NCBI GenBank assembly: GCA_036279015.1
Contig: DASUJY010000017.1
Span: forward strand, 1 to 64,000
Source: DATEOR01 sp036279015
GTDB lineage: Bacteria > Actinomycetota > Thermoleophilia > Gaiellales > Gaiellaceae
Length of the DNA: 64,000 nucleotides
Direction: 5' to 3'
Shown here: positions 7,758 to 16,079 of the stretch, in pieces
Layout of the letters: each line of letters opens with the position of its first letter
How positions within the stretch are numbered: the first letter of the stretch is position 1
Translations under genes and position numbers: made by a program
The notes under the pieces: generated by a model
Told to the model about the DNA's origin: nothing
The model's input: only the letters and a program-made list of their open reading frames with translations
Databases searched by the model: none

Positions 7758-9029
7758 ATGCCCACCGGCGCGCCCGAGGCAGGGACCCGTCTCTCACGGC
7801 GGCTAGGGCTGGCCGATGCGGTCGTGATCGGGCTCGGCGCCATGATCGGCGCCGGGGTCTTCGCCGCGTTCGCGCCGGCGGCCGAGGCGGCCGGCGCGGG
7901 GCTGCTGATCGGGCTCGGCGCGGCGGGGATCGTCGCCCTCTGCAACGCGCTCTCCTCGGCGCAGCTCGCCGCCCTCTACCCGGAGTCCGGCGGGACCTAC
8001 GTGTACGGACGCCGACAGCTCGGCCCTTTCTTCGGCTATCTCGCGGGCTTCGGGTTCGTCGTCGGGAAGCTCGCCAGCCTCGCTGCGATGGCGCTCACGT
8101 TCGGCTCCTACGTGGCGCCGTCGTTCGCGCGCGAGCTCGGGATCGCCGCCGTCGTGGCGCTGACGGCCGTCAACTACCGCGGCATCGCCAAGACCGCCGC
8201 GCTGACGCGCGTCCTCGTCGCCTGCGTCGTCGCGACCCTCGCGTTCGTGATCGCCGCGACGCTCCTCGCCGGCGAGCCGGACGTCGACCGCCTCGGCTCG
8301 GTCGCGTCCGATTCGGGCTTCCGGGACGTGCTCGCGGCCGGCGGCTTCCTCTTCTTCGCGTTCGCCGGCTATGCGCGGGTCGCGACTCTCGGCGAGGAGG
8401 TGCGCGAGCCGGAGCGGACGATTCCGCGCGCGATCGTCATCGCTCTCGGGTCGACGCTCCTCCTCTACGCGGGCGTCGCGCTCAGCCTCGTTCTCGTGCT
8501 CGGGCCCGACCGCGTCGCGGGCTCGACGGCGCCGCTCGCGCTCGCGGTCGAGGAGACCGGCCTGTCGGGCGCGGACGCGGTTGTGCGCGTGGGAGCCGCT
8601 CTCGCGTCGCTCGGAGTCATCCTCTCCCTGCTCGCGGGCGTCAGCCGGACGATCTTCGCGATGGCAGACGAAGGCGACCTTCCGCGGCGCCTGGCCGCCG
8701 TCCATCCCCGCTACCGTGTTCCGCACGTGGCCGAGCTCGTCGTGGGCGCGGTGGTGATCGTCGTCGTCGCCCTGGTCGATCTCCGCTCCGCGATCGGCTT
8801 CAGCTCCGTGACCGTGCTCACGTACTACGCGATCGCCAACGCGTCCGCTTTCACGCTCCCGGCCGAGTCGCGACGTTTTCCACGGATCGTCGCGGTCGTC
8901 GGCTTCGTCGGCTGCATCGCGCTCGCCGTGGCGCTTCCGCTCGAGAGCGTCGCCACCGGATTCGGGGTCCTCGCCGCGGGCGCGCTCGCCTACGGCGCCC
9001 GCCGCTACGGGCCCGGACGTTCGCGCTGA
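7758..9029 (+). CDS. APC-superfamily amino acid permease
   Basis: 423 aa and almost wholly hydrophobic, with about 12 membrane helices. TM1 has the APC unwinding motif (VIGLGAMIGAGVF), and the TM2-TM3 region has the YPESGGTYVYG signature. It should import amino acids or related amines with a cation; the substrate cannot be told from sequence. It stands alone and converges on the phosphoesterase gene, whose 3' end it overlaps by 25 bases. Confidence 0.85.
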   Translation: MPTGAPEAGTRLSRRLGLADAVVIGLGAMIGAGVFAAFAPAAEAAGAGLLIGLGAAGIVALCNALSSAQLAALYPESGGTYVYGRRQLGPFFGYLAGFGFVVGKLASLAAMALTFGSYVAPSFARELGIAAVVALTAVNYRGIAKTAALTRVLVACVVATLAFVIAATLLAGEPDVDRLGSVASDSGFRDVLAAGGFLFFAFAGYARVATLGEEVREPERTIPRAIVIALGSTLLLYAGVALSLVLVLGPDRVAGSTAPLALAVEETGLSGADAVVRVGAALASLGVILSLLAGVSRTIFAMADEGDLPRRLAAVHPRYRVPHVAELVVGAVVIVVVALVDLRSAIGFSSVTVLTYYAIANASAFTLPAESRRFPRIVAVVGFVGCIALAVALPLESVATGFGVLAAGALAYGARRYGPGRSR

Positions 9030-10486
9030 GCAGACATGCCGAGCGCCGCGGCGGCCCGCGCACGCTCGGTCGGCGTCATCGAGCCGAGCACTGCGTCGCG
9101 GGCGGCCATGTAGTCCTCCTGGAAGTCGGTGAGCGCGTCTCGGTCGGGCGGCACCGCGCCGCGCTGCACCCTCACCTCCTCGCGGAGCGCGTCGGCCCGC
9201 CAGTCGCCGAGCGACGATGCGAGCTCCTCGAGCGTCGCCTCGTCCGGCCGCTCGACGACGACGTCCTGCTCGAGCAGCGCGCCGAGGTGATTCGCCGCGC
9301 GGACGCGGGCGTCCATGTCCGGTATGACGCCGTCCTTGCGACAGAAGCGCACGAGGCAGGTCTTGATGATCGACGTGTGGTCGAAGACCTCGTGGGAGAC
9401 GCCGGCGCGGACGCGCGGCGAGACGACGAGCGCCGGCACCCGCGGCCCGTAGGCGTGGAACTCGGGGCGAGGGTCGTCGTCCTCCGCAGCCGGCGGCTCG
9501 ACGTGGTCGAAGAAGCCTCCGTGCTCGTCGTAGGTGACGACGAGCAGCGTTCGCTCCCACGAGGGACTTCGGACGAGAGCGTTGAAGACGCGCAGCACGA
9601 GCTCCTGCCCGGCGCGGACGTCGGAGGGCGGGTGGTCGTCGTTCGACCCGGCGGCGCCGCCGACGTCGACGAAGTTCGGGTCGATCCAGGCGAGGTTCGG
9701 CAGCGTGCCGTCGCGGGCGGCCGAGAAGAAGTCCGCGAACGAGAAGGGCGACGAGAACGGCCGCACGTTGTCGAACGTCCTCGGCAGGTAGTCGCGGTCG
9801 ACGGCCCAGATCGTCGGGAAGAGCTCGTGCGTGTACCAGCGCCAGCTCGCCCCGGCATCGTCGAGCCGGCGGACGAACGAAGGCAGGTGGTAGACGGGCG
9901 GGCTCGCGTTGTCGCGGCTGCCGGCGGCCCGCCCGGCGACGGCGTAGAGCCGGTTGGGGAACGTGGCGCCGCGTACCGGGCAGAACCAGCGATCGCAGAC
10001 GCAGAAGCGGCGCGCGAGGAAGTCGTAGATCGGCAGCTGGCGGCCGTCGTAGTAGCCCATGACGACGGCGGGCTCGGCAGCGCCGGGATCCTGCCGCGTC
10101 TCGATGAAGTTGGCGGCGAAACCGCCGTTTCCGTTCGCGAGCTGCTCGTCGACGCAGGCGCCGGAGTGGCATGGATCCTGCGCCTTCGTGAAGGCCGTCT
10201 CCGCGAGGCGAAAGACGGGATAGGAGCGGCCCCCGTGCGAGTTGGCCATCCCCTCCCGGAGGCCGTCGACGTGGAGACCGTCGGGCTCGAGCCCGAGGTA
10301 GCCGAGCATGTGGTCGAAGGAGCGGTTCTCGAGCATGAGGACGACGACGTGCTCGATCTCGTCCAGAGCGGCTACCGAGTCGTCGACCTCGATCTCGACG
10401 AAGCCGACCGGCGCCTCCGCTGTGCGCCCGAAGAGCGCCCGGATGATCCCGAGCAGGCGGGACAGGAGTGTGCGGACGGCTCGCAC
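9005..10486 (-). CDS. Phosphoesterase of the phospholipase C family
   Basis: About 493 aa from a GTG at 10486. The frame is open back to 10630, but the divergent gene starting at 10515 argues for the shorter form; ATG 10540 is the other option. Family motifs: HVVVLMLENRSFDHMLGYLG near the N terminus, FCVCDRWFCPVRGATFPNR, and the metal site TYDEHGGFFDHV, then YGPRVPALVVSPRV. Members hydrolyse phospholipids or other phosphate diesters. No signal peptide is evident in the chosen form. Non-haemolytic phospholipase C is the nearest described class; the substrate is unknown. Confidence 0.8.
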   Translation of the reverse strand: MRAVRTLLSRLLGIIRALFGRTAEAPVGFVEIEVDDSVAALDEIEHVVVLMLENRSFDHMLGYLGLEPDGLHVDGLREGMANSHGGRSYPVFRLAETAFTKAQDPCHSGACVDEQLANGNGGFAANFIETRQDPGAAEPAVVMGYYDGRQLPIYDFLARRFCVCDRWFCPVRGATFPNRLYAVAGRAAGSRDNASPPVYHLPSFVRRLDDAGASWRWYTHELFPTIWAVDRDYLPRTFDNVRPFSSPFSFADFFSAARDGTLPNLAWIDPNFVDVGGAAGSNDDHPPSDVRAGQELVLRVFNALVRSPSWERTLLVVTYDEHGGFFDHVEPPAAEDDDPRPEFHAYGPRVPALVVSPRVRAGVSHEVFDHTSIIKTCLVRFCRKDGVIPDMDARVRAANHLGALLEQDVVVERPDEATLEELASSLGDWRADALREEVRVQRGAVPPDRDALTDFQEDYMAARDAVLGSMTPTERARAAAALGMSAQRERPGP

Positions 10487-10502
10487 GACCTCGGAGCCAT
10501 CG

Positions 10503-10508
10503 TAGACT
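10503..10508 (+). promoter_or_regulatory. -10 element (TAGACT) of the EEP hydrolase gene
   Basis: TAGACT lies 6 bases before GTG 10515 with no Shine-Dalgarno between, the layout expected of a leaderless transcript. Confidence 0.45.
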
Positions 10509-10514
10509 GCGGCC

Positions 10515-12089
10515 GTGCTCCGCGCCTGGCTCGCGTTCATGGTCGCGACGACGCTGCTCCTCTTCGGGTCGGCGAGCGGAACGAGCGCGCCCTCGAGCAC
10601 GCAGACCCTCCGCGTCATGAGCTTCAACATCTTCTACGGCGGGGACGAGCTCAACCTCCAGACGGGGCAGTTCTGCGCGGATCCAGCCGGCTGCCCGGAG
10701 ACGCTCGAGCAGGTCGTGGCCGCGATCCGGGCTTCCCACGCGGACGTCGTCGGCCTTCAGGAGCCGACGATGAACACGCGCACGATCGCCGAGAGGCTCG
10801 GCTGGAGCTACAGCGAGCGCACGTCGGTTATCTCCCGCTATCCGGTCATCGACCCACCGGGCGCGAACGGCCTCTACGTCTACGTCGAGCCGTCGCCCGG
10901 CAAGATCGTCGCGATCGGGAACACGCACCTGCCAGCCGAGCCGTACGGGCCGTACGAGATCCGCGACGGCGCCACGCTCGCCGAGGTGCTGCAACTCGAG
11001 AAGGACGTGCGCCTACCGGCGATCCAGCCCGAGCTCCGCGAGCTCCCGAAACTGGCCGGGCGGGGCATCCCGGTCTTCCTCACCGCCGACTTCAACTCGC
11101 CCTCGCACCTCGACTGGACGCAGGCGGTCGCAGACGCGCGCGCCGACGTTCCCTACCCGGTCGTCTGGCCGGTCGCGAAGGCGCTCGCGGACGCGGGCTT
11201 CGAGGACTCGTTCCGCACGGTCTACCCGAACCCGGTCGCACGCCCGGGCTTCACGTGGACGCCCGGCTCGCCCGAGGGCGAGAAGGTCGAGGTGCACGAC
11301 CGGATCGACTGGGTGCTCTCCGCGGGGCCGGCGACGGCGACCGCGAGCAGCGTCGTCGGCGAAGGCGGCAATCCGAACACCGACATCGCCGTCGATCCCT
11401 GGCCCTCGGACCACCGCGGCGTCGTCTCGACTTTCGAGGTGACGCCTGCGCCGATGCCTCTCCTCGTCGCAGTCCAGAGCCGGAGCCTCCAGCAGGGCAA
11501 GCCGCTCGCGGTGCGGTTCCATGCGCGCGGGCAGACAGGCGAGCGCGTGGTCATCGTCCGGGCGGGCGGCAGCGTCGGCAGCGCCGTCGCCTCGATGTCG
11601 ACCGGGGGCGCCGTCGACGGCACGCTCGACTTCGCCACCGGCTCTCTCGCTCCGCGCGCCTACGAAGCCCTGCTCGTCTCGCAGAGCGGGAGCGCGATCG
11701 CCCGCTCGCCCTTCTGGCTCTACGAGCCGGGCTCGGTCGCGACGGTCTCGACCTCGAAGTCCCGCTATACGGTCGGCGAACCGATCCGCGTCTCGTGGAC
11801 GCAGGCGCCCGGCATGAAGTGGGATTGGCTCGGCGTCTACACCGCGGGCTCGGGCGCGGACAACCCGAATAACTCGACGTGCTCGGCGGGCACGTGCGGG
11901 AACGGCCACTACCTCCTCTACGAGTACACGCAGGCCTCGATCGAGGGCTCGACGACCTTCGGGCCCGCGTCGCTCGTCGGCTACAAGACGTGGCCGCTCG
12001 GGCCCGGGACGTACGAGATCCGGCTTCTCCTCGACGACGGCTACCGCTCGGTCACCTCGTCGCCGCGCTTCAAGATCGTGCAGCCGTAG
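10515..12089 (+). CDS. Secreted endonuclease/exonuclease/phosphatase (EEP) family hydrolase
   Basis: 524 aa, GTG start, N-terminal signal peptide (about residues 1-25). The EEP fold covers about 33-310: MSFNIFYGG, ADVVGLQEP, IGNTHLPAEPYG, TADFNSPSHLDW, DRIDWVLS and PSDHRGVVSTF, which hold the metal-binding Asn/Glu and the catalytic Asp/His residues. The C-terminal ~200 residues form two beta-rich modules with FKIVQP at the end, likely binding domains. Expected role: extracytoplasmic cleavage of phosphodiesters (nucleic acid, phospholipid or sugar phosphate). Divergent from the phosphoesterase gene, so the pair may share a role in phosphate scavenging (inference). Confidence 0.85.
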   Translation: MLRAWLAFMVATTLLLFGSASGTSAPSSTQTLRVMSFNIFYGGDELNLQTGQFCADPAGCPETLEQVVAAIRASHADVVGLQEPTMNTRTIAERLGWSYSERTSVISRYPVIDPPGANGLYVYVEPSPGKIVAIGNTHLPAEPYGPYEIRDGATLAEVLQLEKDVRLPAIQPELRELPKLAGRGIPVFLTADFNSPSHLDWTQAVADARADVPYPVVWPVAKALADAGFEDSFRTVYPNPVARPGFTWTPGSPEGEKVEVHDRIDWVLSAGPATATASSVVGEGGNPNTDIAVDPWPSDHRGVVSTFEVTPAPMPLLVAVQSRSLQQGKPLAVRFHARGQTGERVVIVRAGGSVGSAVASMSTGGAVDGTLDFATGSLAPRAYEALLVSQSGSAIARSPFWLYEPGSVATVSTSKSRYTVGEPIRVSWTQAPGMKWDWLGVYTAGSGADNPNNSTCSAGTCGNGHYLLYEYTQASIEGSTTFGPASLVGYKTWPLGPGTYEIRLLLDDGYRSVTSSPRFKIVQP

Positions 12090-12100
12090 GCCGAGCGGGC

Positions 12101-12862
12101 CTACGCGCCGTACTCGTCGCGACGGCGGAACCAGCCGCCTTCCTCGTTGCGCCCGAGCGGCGCCCGGTCGAGCCACTGGTACATGCCCCACATGGCGTCG
12201 ACGCCGCGGGCGAACGCCGAGTACGTGTGGTAGACGACAGCGTCCTCGAGCGCGAAAGCGCTCATCCCAGGTGCCTCGCGCGTGTAGGTCGCCGGATCGG
12301 TTCCGGTCATTGCTGCGAACTCTGCGAGCCCGGGGCTCGGGGACTCGAGAATCGGCTTCGTGTCGAACGGTCGGTAGTTGTACTCGGCCGTTCCCTCGCG
12401 CTGCTGCTCCTCCGTGATCGAGACGTTGAAGTCGAAGTTGAAGTCGCTCCCGAACGAGGAAGCCCACGGGAAGCTCCAACCCATGCGGCGCTTGTAGGCC
12501 TGCAGCTTCTCGAGCGGCGCGCGAGAGACCGCCCACATCGCGACGTCGTGGTTCTCGAGGTGGACGACGGAGCCGCTGAAGCCGTCGGCGATCGTCGAGC
12601 ATGCCGGACAACCCGCCGTGTATTCCGGCCCGAACATGAAGTGGTACATGAGGAGCTGCGACCGGCCCCCGAACAGGTCTGCCAGCGACGCCTGCCCTTC
12701 GTCGGTCTCGAAGCTGTAGTCCTTCTCGATCCGAACCCACGGAAGCTCCTGCCGTCGTCTGGCGACGTCGTCGCTCTGCCTCGTCAGCTCCTTCTCGGCC
12801 TCGAGCAGCTCGAGCCGAGCCGCGAGCCACTCCTCACGCGTTCCGGTCTTGTGCTCCGTCAT
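12101..12862 (-). CDS. DUF899 thioredoxin-like protein
   Basis: 253 aa from ATG 12862. It begins with the family opening (REEWLAARLELLEAEKELTR) and a thioredoxin-like fold with YHFMFGPEYTAGCPACS, giving a CxxC at about residues 82-85. Later motifs GWSFPWASSFGSDFNFDF and DAVYHTYSAFARGVD are typical of DUF899. The biochemistry of the family is not established; a disulfide or redox function is suggested by the fold and CxxC. It converges on the EEP hydrolase gene. Confidence 0.8.
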   Translation of the reverse strand: MTEHKTGTREEWLAARLELLEAEKELTRQSDDVARRRQELPWVRIEKDYSFETDEGQASLADLFGGRSQLLMYHFMFGPEYTAGCPACSTIADGFSGSVVHLENHDVAMWAVSRAPLEKLQAYKRRMGWSFPWASSFGSDFNFDFNVSITEEQQREGTAEYNYRPFDTKPILESPSPGLAEFAAMTGTDPATYTREAPGMSAFALEDAVVYHTYSAFARGVDAMWGMYQWLDRAPLGRNEEGGWFRRRDEYGA

Positions 12863-12920
12863 CCCGTGCCTCCCGTGTCGTCTTCCTTCCGGGACACGAT
12901 ACGGGTGGCCGGCCCGAGGG

Positions 12921-12926
12921 TAGACT
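12921..12926 (+). promoter_or_regulatory. -10 element (TAGACT) of the small unknown/propeller/HNH operon
   Basis: TAGACT lies 8 bases before ATG 12935 with no Shine-Dalgarno, suggesting leaderless transcription of the operon. Confidence 0.45.
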
Positions 12927-12934
12927 CGGTGGCG

Positions 12935-13243
12935 ATGGCAGTTCCAGTCCGGGACGCCCCTGGTCTCACCGTCCCGCCGTCGAGCCCGCTCGACGACGTC
13001 CTGCGCCGCATCAACCAGATCCGGGTCGCTCGCGGAGCCGATGCGATCTACGAGCTCCCGTCCGCGTGCACCGCCTGGGAGGGCGGCGGCTGCGTGCTCG
13101 AGCGAGCCTTCGAGGATCTCGGCGTGCTCGTGGTCGACTACACGCGCGCGTACGGCCGGCGGCTGGAGTTCGAGCACGGCCTCGGCGACTTCGTGCGCGA
13201 CTTCGACGCAGGCCGCCACCCGGGGCTCCTCGCCGGGCGGTGA
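12935..13243 (+). CDS. Conserved-looking small protein of unknown function
   Basis: 102 aa. No family recognised. It is a soluble alpha/beta-looking protein with two cysteines (SACTAWEGGGCVLERAF) and an acidic C-terminal half (FEHGLGDFVRDFDAGRH). Its stop overlaps the GTG of the next gene (GTGA), so it is the first gene of a coupled set with a beta-propeller and an HNH protein. Confidence 0.6.
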   Translation: MAVPVRDAPGLTVPPSSPLDDVLRRINQIRVARGADAIYELPSACTAWEGGGCVLERAFEDLGVLVVDYTRAYGRRLEFEHGLGDFVRDFDAGRHPGLLAGR

Positions 13244-14190
13244 GCGGTCTCCTCGTCGCGACCGGCGAGAGCCTCGTGAGGGTCGGCGGAGGGACGCCTG
13301 AGCTCCTGCTCGAGCGGCCGGGCCTGCGCTCCGTCGCGCTCGATCCGAGCCGGCCGGAACGCATCCTCGCCGGCTGCCACAGCGCCGGAGTGTGGGAGTC
13401 GGAGGACGGCGGCGCGACCTGGCACGACGCCGAGCTTCCCGCCGAGGACGTCTTCTCCGTCGCCTTCAGCCCCGCCGACGGCGCCGTCTACGCCGGCTGC
13501 GAGCCGAGCGCCCTCTACGTCCGGCGTAACGGCGGCCCCTGGGAGGAGCTCGCCGCGCTGCGCGAGCTCCCGTCGGCGCCCACCTGGAGCTTCCCCCCGC
13601 GCCCCTGGACATCGCATGTCCGCTGGATCGCGCCGAGCCCGCACGAGGCGGAGCTCGTCCTCGTCGGCATCGAGCTCGGCGGGCTCATGCGGACGACGGA
13701 CGGCGGCGCCACGTGGGTCGACCACCGGCCGGGGGCGCAGAAGGACGTCCACCAGCTCGCGTGGCACCCGAGCGAGCCGGGGCGCGCCTACGAGGCCGGC
13801 GGGGGTGGCAGCGCCTGGAGCCGTGACGGCGGGGATACCTGGGAGCCGGCCGACGAGGGCCGCGACCGCCACTACACGTGGGCGCTCGCCCCCGATCCAG
13901 CCGATCCCGACTGCTGGTTCGTCTCGGCTTCGACGGGGCCGTTCGCGGCGCACGGGGATCGGCCGGCCGAAGCCGGTCTCTACCGCTGGCGCGGTAGCGG
14001 CCCATGGGAAGAGCTCGACCTGGGCCTCGAGCGGCCCCTCGAGACGATGCCGTACGCGCTCGCAGCGCGCGACGGTAGCCTGGTAGCAGGCCTCCGCGAC
14101 GGGCGCCTCTTCGAAAGCGAGGACGGCGGCGACTCCTGGCGGCAGCTCGTCGTGGACGGCCTCCCCGCGGTCGTCGCGATGGCCGCGTAG
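13240..14190 (+). CDS. BNR/Asp-box beta-propeller (VPS10/sialidase-like fold)
   Basis: 316 aa with GTG 13240 overlapping the previous stop. Four Asp-box motifs are visible: SEDGGATWHDAE, TTDGGATWVDH, SRDGGDTWEPA and SEDGGDSWRQL, spaced through the chain as in glycosyl-hydrolase-like propellers. No signal peptide and no sialidase arginine triad are evident, so a cytoplasmic binding or scaffold role is likelier than catalysis. It lies between an unknown protein and an HNH nuclease, with only 2 bases to the next start. Confidence 0.75.
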   Translation: MSGLLVATGESLVRVGGGTPELLLERPGLRSVALDPSRPERILAGCHSAGVWESEDGGATWHDAELPAEDVFSVAFSPADGAVYAGCEPSALYVRRNGGPWEELAALRELPSAPTWSFPPRPWTSHVRWIAPSPHEAELVLVGIELGGLMRTTDGGATWVDHRPGAQKDVHQLAWHPSEPGRAYEAGGGGSAWSRDGGDTWEPADEGRDRHYTWALAPDPADPDCWFVSASTGPFAAHGDRPAEAGLYRWRGSGPWEELDLGLERPLETMPYALAARDGSLVAGLRDGRLFESEDGGDSWRQLVVDGLPAVVAMAA

Positions 14191-14192
14191 CG

Positions 14193-15107
14193 GTGGCCGT
14201 CGATCCCGAGCGCGACGACCTCGTTCGCAGCGCGTGCTTCGCCTCGCTCGACGTCTTCTGCGCCAAGTTCGGCGAGGACGTGCCCTACAAGGACGGGCTC
14301 GACGCGGGCTTTCCGTTTCGGGGCCGCCGCGTGCCGTTCATGGCCTACATGAAGGGGATCTACCGCGCGGCCGCCCAGAGCGGGCCGGCGGCCCTCTCGA
14401 TCAACACGTCGGCCGCCTCGCCGTACGGCGACGAGGAAACTTCCGACGGCGTCCTCTACGCCTACCGCGCCGGCGACGTCGATCAGCCGGACAACCGCGC
14501 GCTCCGCGCCGTCTTCGTCCTCCAGGTTCCGCTCGTCTACTTCGTCGGCACGCGGCCGGGCTGGTACAAGCCGTTCTATCCGTGTTACGTCGCGGCCGAC
14601 GACCCGGCCGCCCGGCGCGTCCTCGTCACCAAGGGAGAGATGACGGGGCCCTTCGACGAGCGTGAGCCGGTCCTCTCGGAAGATCCGCTAGAGCGCAGAT
14701 ACGCGGTTCGGGAGATGCGCGTGCGTGTGCACCAGGCCCGTTTTCGCGGCAAGGTGCTCCCGGCCTATACGTCGCAGTGCGCCATCTGCCGACTCAAGGA
14801 AGTGCGTCTCCTCGACGCGGCGCACATCGTCAGCGACGCGGACCTCCTCGGCGGGCCGACGATCGTGAACGGCCTCAGCCTCTGCGCGATCCACCACCGC
14901 GCCTTCGACCAGGACCTCGTCGCCGTCACTCCGGACTACGGTGTCGCCGTCTCGCGCCGGCTGCTCGAGGACGAGGACGGGCCGATGCTCGAGCTTCTCA
15001 AGGGCTTCCACGGCAGCCAGATCCACCTGCCGTCACGCCGGTCGCAGCGGCCAGACCCGGAGCGGCTCTCTTCACGCTACGACCGCTTCCTCGCAGCGAG
15101 CAGCTGA
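14193..15107 (+). CDS. HNH endonuclease domain protein (HNH_2 type)
   Basis: 304 aa, GTG start 2 bases after the previous stop. The N-terminal ~180 residues have the segment RRVPFMAYMKGIYRAA and a region that could recognise DNA or a base. The nuclease lies at about 190-260: SQCAICRLKEVRLLDAAHI followed by NGLSLCAIHHRAFD, which supplies the zinc-binding cysteines and the catalytic histidines of the beta-beta-alpha-metal fold. Such proteins are common in actinobacteria and some act as modification-dependent restriction enzymes; no methylase accompanies it here, so its role is open. Confidence 0.8.
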   Translation: MAVDPERDDLVRSACFASLDVFCAKFGEDVPYKDGLDAGFPFRGRRVPFMAYMKGIYRAAAQSGPAALSINTSAASPYGDEETSDGVLYAYRAGDVDQPDNRALRAVFVLQVPLVYFVGTRPGWYKPFYPCYVAADDPAARRVLVTKGEMTGPFDEREPVLSEDPLERRYAVREMRVRVHQARFRGKVLPAYTSQCAICRLKEVRLLDAAHIVSDADLLGGPTIVNGLSLCAIHHRAFDQDLVAVTPDYGVAVSRRLLEDEDGPMLELLKGFHGSQIHLPSRRSQRPDPERLSSRYDRFLAASS

Positions 15108-15168
15108 GACCTCGGAAATGGCGCGCCACCGTGACGCGGCCGGAGGGCCATGACGGGGGCAGCCATGA

Positions 15169-15183
15169 CGGGGTCTGACCCCG
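15169..15183. repeat. REP-like palindrome, copy 1
   Basis: A perfect 7-1-7 palindrome, CGGGGTC-T-GACCCCG. With one mismatch the stem extends to CATG on both sides. The intergenic block 15108-15352 holds two copies and no gene. Confidence 0.6.
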
Positions 15184-15284
15184 GCATGTTCGAAAGGGCC
15201 GGTGCCTCCGGCACAGTTTCGTGCGCCACCGAGTCGCAGAAACACGCGGTCCCAGCCCTAAAGGCATGTCCTTGCAGGCCACGA

Positions 15285-15299
15285 CGGGGTCTGACCCCG
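15285..15299. repeat. REP-like palindrome, copy 2
   Basis: The same 15-base palindrome as at 15169, 116 bases further on, here flanked by ACGA and ACGT so the stem can extend. The pair resembles elements mobilised by REP-associated tyrosine transposases; one such gene lies at 33829-34452. Confidence 0.6.
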
Positions 15300-15352
15300 A
15301 CGTGGCCCGGAGCGGCCCCGGCGCTCGTTGCGCGTACGGCCCGAGCCGGTGG

Positions 15353-16027
15353 CTAGCGCGCGTGCCTGAATTCGTCCTGCCGCACCCAGAGGGTCACGAG
15401 GCGCGCGACCAGGGTCACGAGGAAGACGTTGCCGAAGAGCGCTTCCAGCACCGTGAGCGCCTGCGGTAGCCCGACCGACGGCGAGAGGTCGCCGAAGCCC
15501 AGCGTCGTCAGGGCCACGAAGCTGAAGTAGAGGTACTCCGACTGCGAGTGGTCGCCCGGCTGAGCGAAGAACTCCGCGTCGCGGATGTCTGCGACGGCGA
15601 GGAAGAGAAACGCGAAGAGGAGCCCGAAGAGGACGTAGGTGCAGAGCGCGCCGAGGACAGTCTCCGACGTCACCTGCCGGTGATGAAGGACTCGGGTGAG
15701 CGTTACCGGGAGCGTGGCGAGGACGAGCAGTCCCGCCGGGAGCAGGTAGGTGAGGCCCACGATCGAGGCGCCGTTGAAGAAGAGGACGAGCGGCGCGAGC
15801 GCGAGACAGAACCCAACCAGCACCCAGTGCCGCACCTTCAGGCCTTCGCCCGCGTCGGGGTCGCTGATCGCGACGATCAGCGCGGCAGCGGCGAGCAGCG
15901 TGCTGCCGACGGCGCCCCAGCGCGGGTCGTCCACGAGCTCGAGGAGGAAGAAATTCGCGAGCAGGAGGACGAGCAGGCTCGCGTAGCTGTCGAGCGCGCG
16001 GAGAATTTTCTTGCGGTCGATGCGCAC
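15353..16027 (-). CDS. Potassium-channel-like ion channel
   Basis: 224 aa, GTG start at 16027. Several membrane helices are followed by a pore helix and the selectivity filter SFVALTTLGFGDLSP (TLGFGD fits K+ channels), then a last helix (VLEALFGNVFLVTLVARLVTLW). It belongs to the two-pore-helix Ion_trans_2 class with extra N-terminal helices and lacks a large RCK domain. Likely role: potassium flux and membrane potential. TAACTA lies 6 bases upstream of the start. Confidence 0.8.
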   Translation of the reverse strand: MRIDRKKILRALDSYASLLVLLLANFFLLELVDDPRWGAVGSTLLAAAALIVAISDPDAGEGLKVRHWVLVGFCLALAPLVLFFNGASIVGLTYLLPAGLLVLATLPVTLTRVLHHRQVTSETVLGALCTYVLFGLLFAFLFLAVADIRDAEFFAQPGDHSQSEYLYFSFVALTTLGFGDLSPSVGLPQALTVLEALFGNVFLVTLVARLVTLWVRQDEFRHAR

Positions 16028-16033
16028 CTGCCC

Positions 16034-16039
16034 TAGTTA
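16034..16039 (-). promoter_or_regulatory. -10 element (TAACTA) of the ion channel gene
   Basis: Lies 6 bases upstream of GTG 16027 on the minus strand; leaderless layout. Confidence 0.35.
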
Positions 16040-16065
16040 CGCGCGCCCCGAGGGCTTCCTGCCGT

Positions 16066-16071
16066 TAGATT
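16066..16071 (+). promoter_or_regulatory. -10 element (TAGATT) of the amine oxidase gene
   Basis: Lies 8 bases before ATG 16080 with no Shine-Dalgarno. Confidence 0.45.
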
Positions 16072-16079
16072 CGGCGCGC

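Noticed and set aside
7742..11872. Very long open frame of about 1376 codons on the plus strand
   Set aside because: It is a third-position shadow of the permease and the antisense of the phosphoesterase; composition is Arg/Gly/Ala-rich without any motif. Typical of GC-rich DNA.
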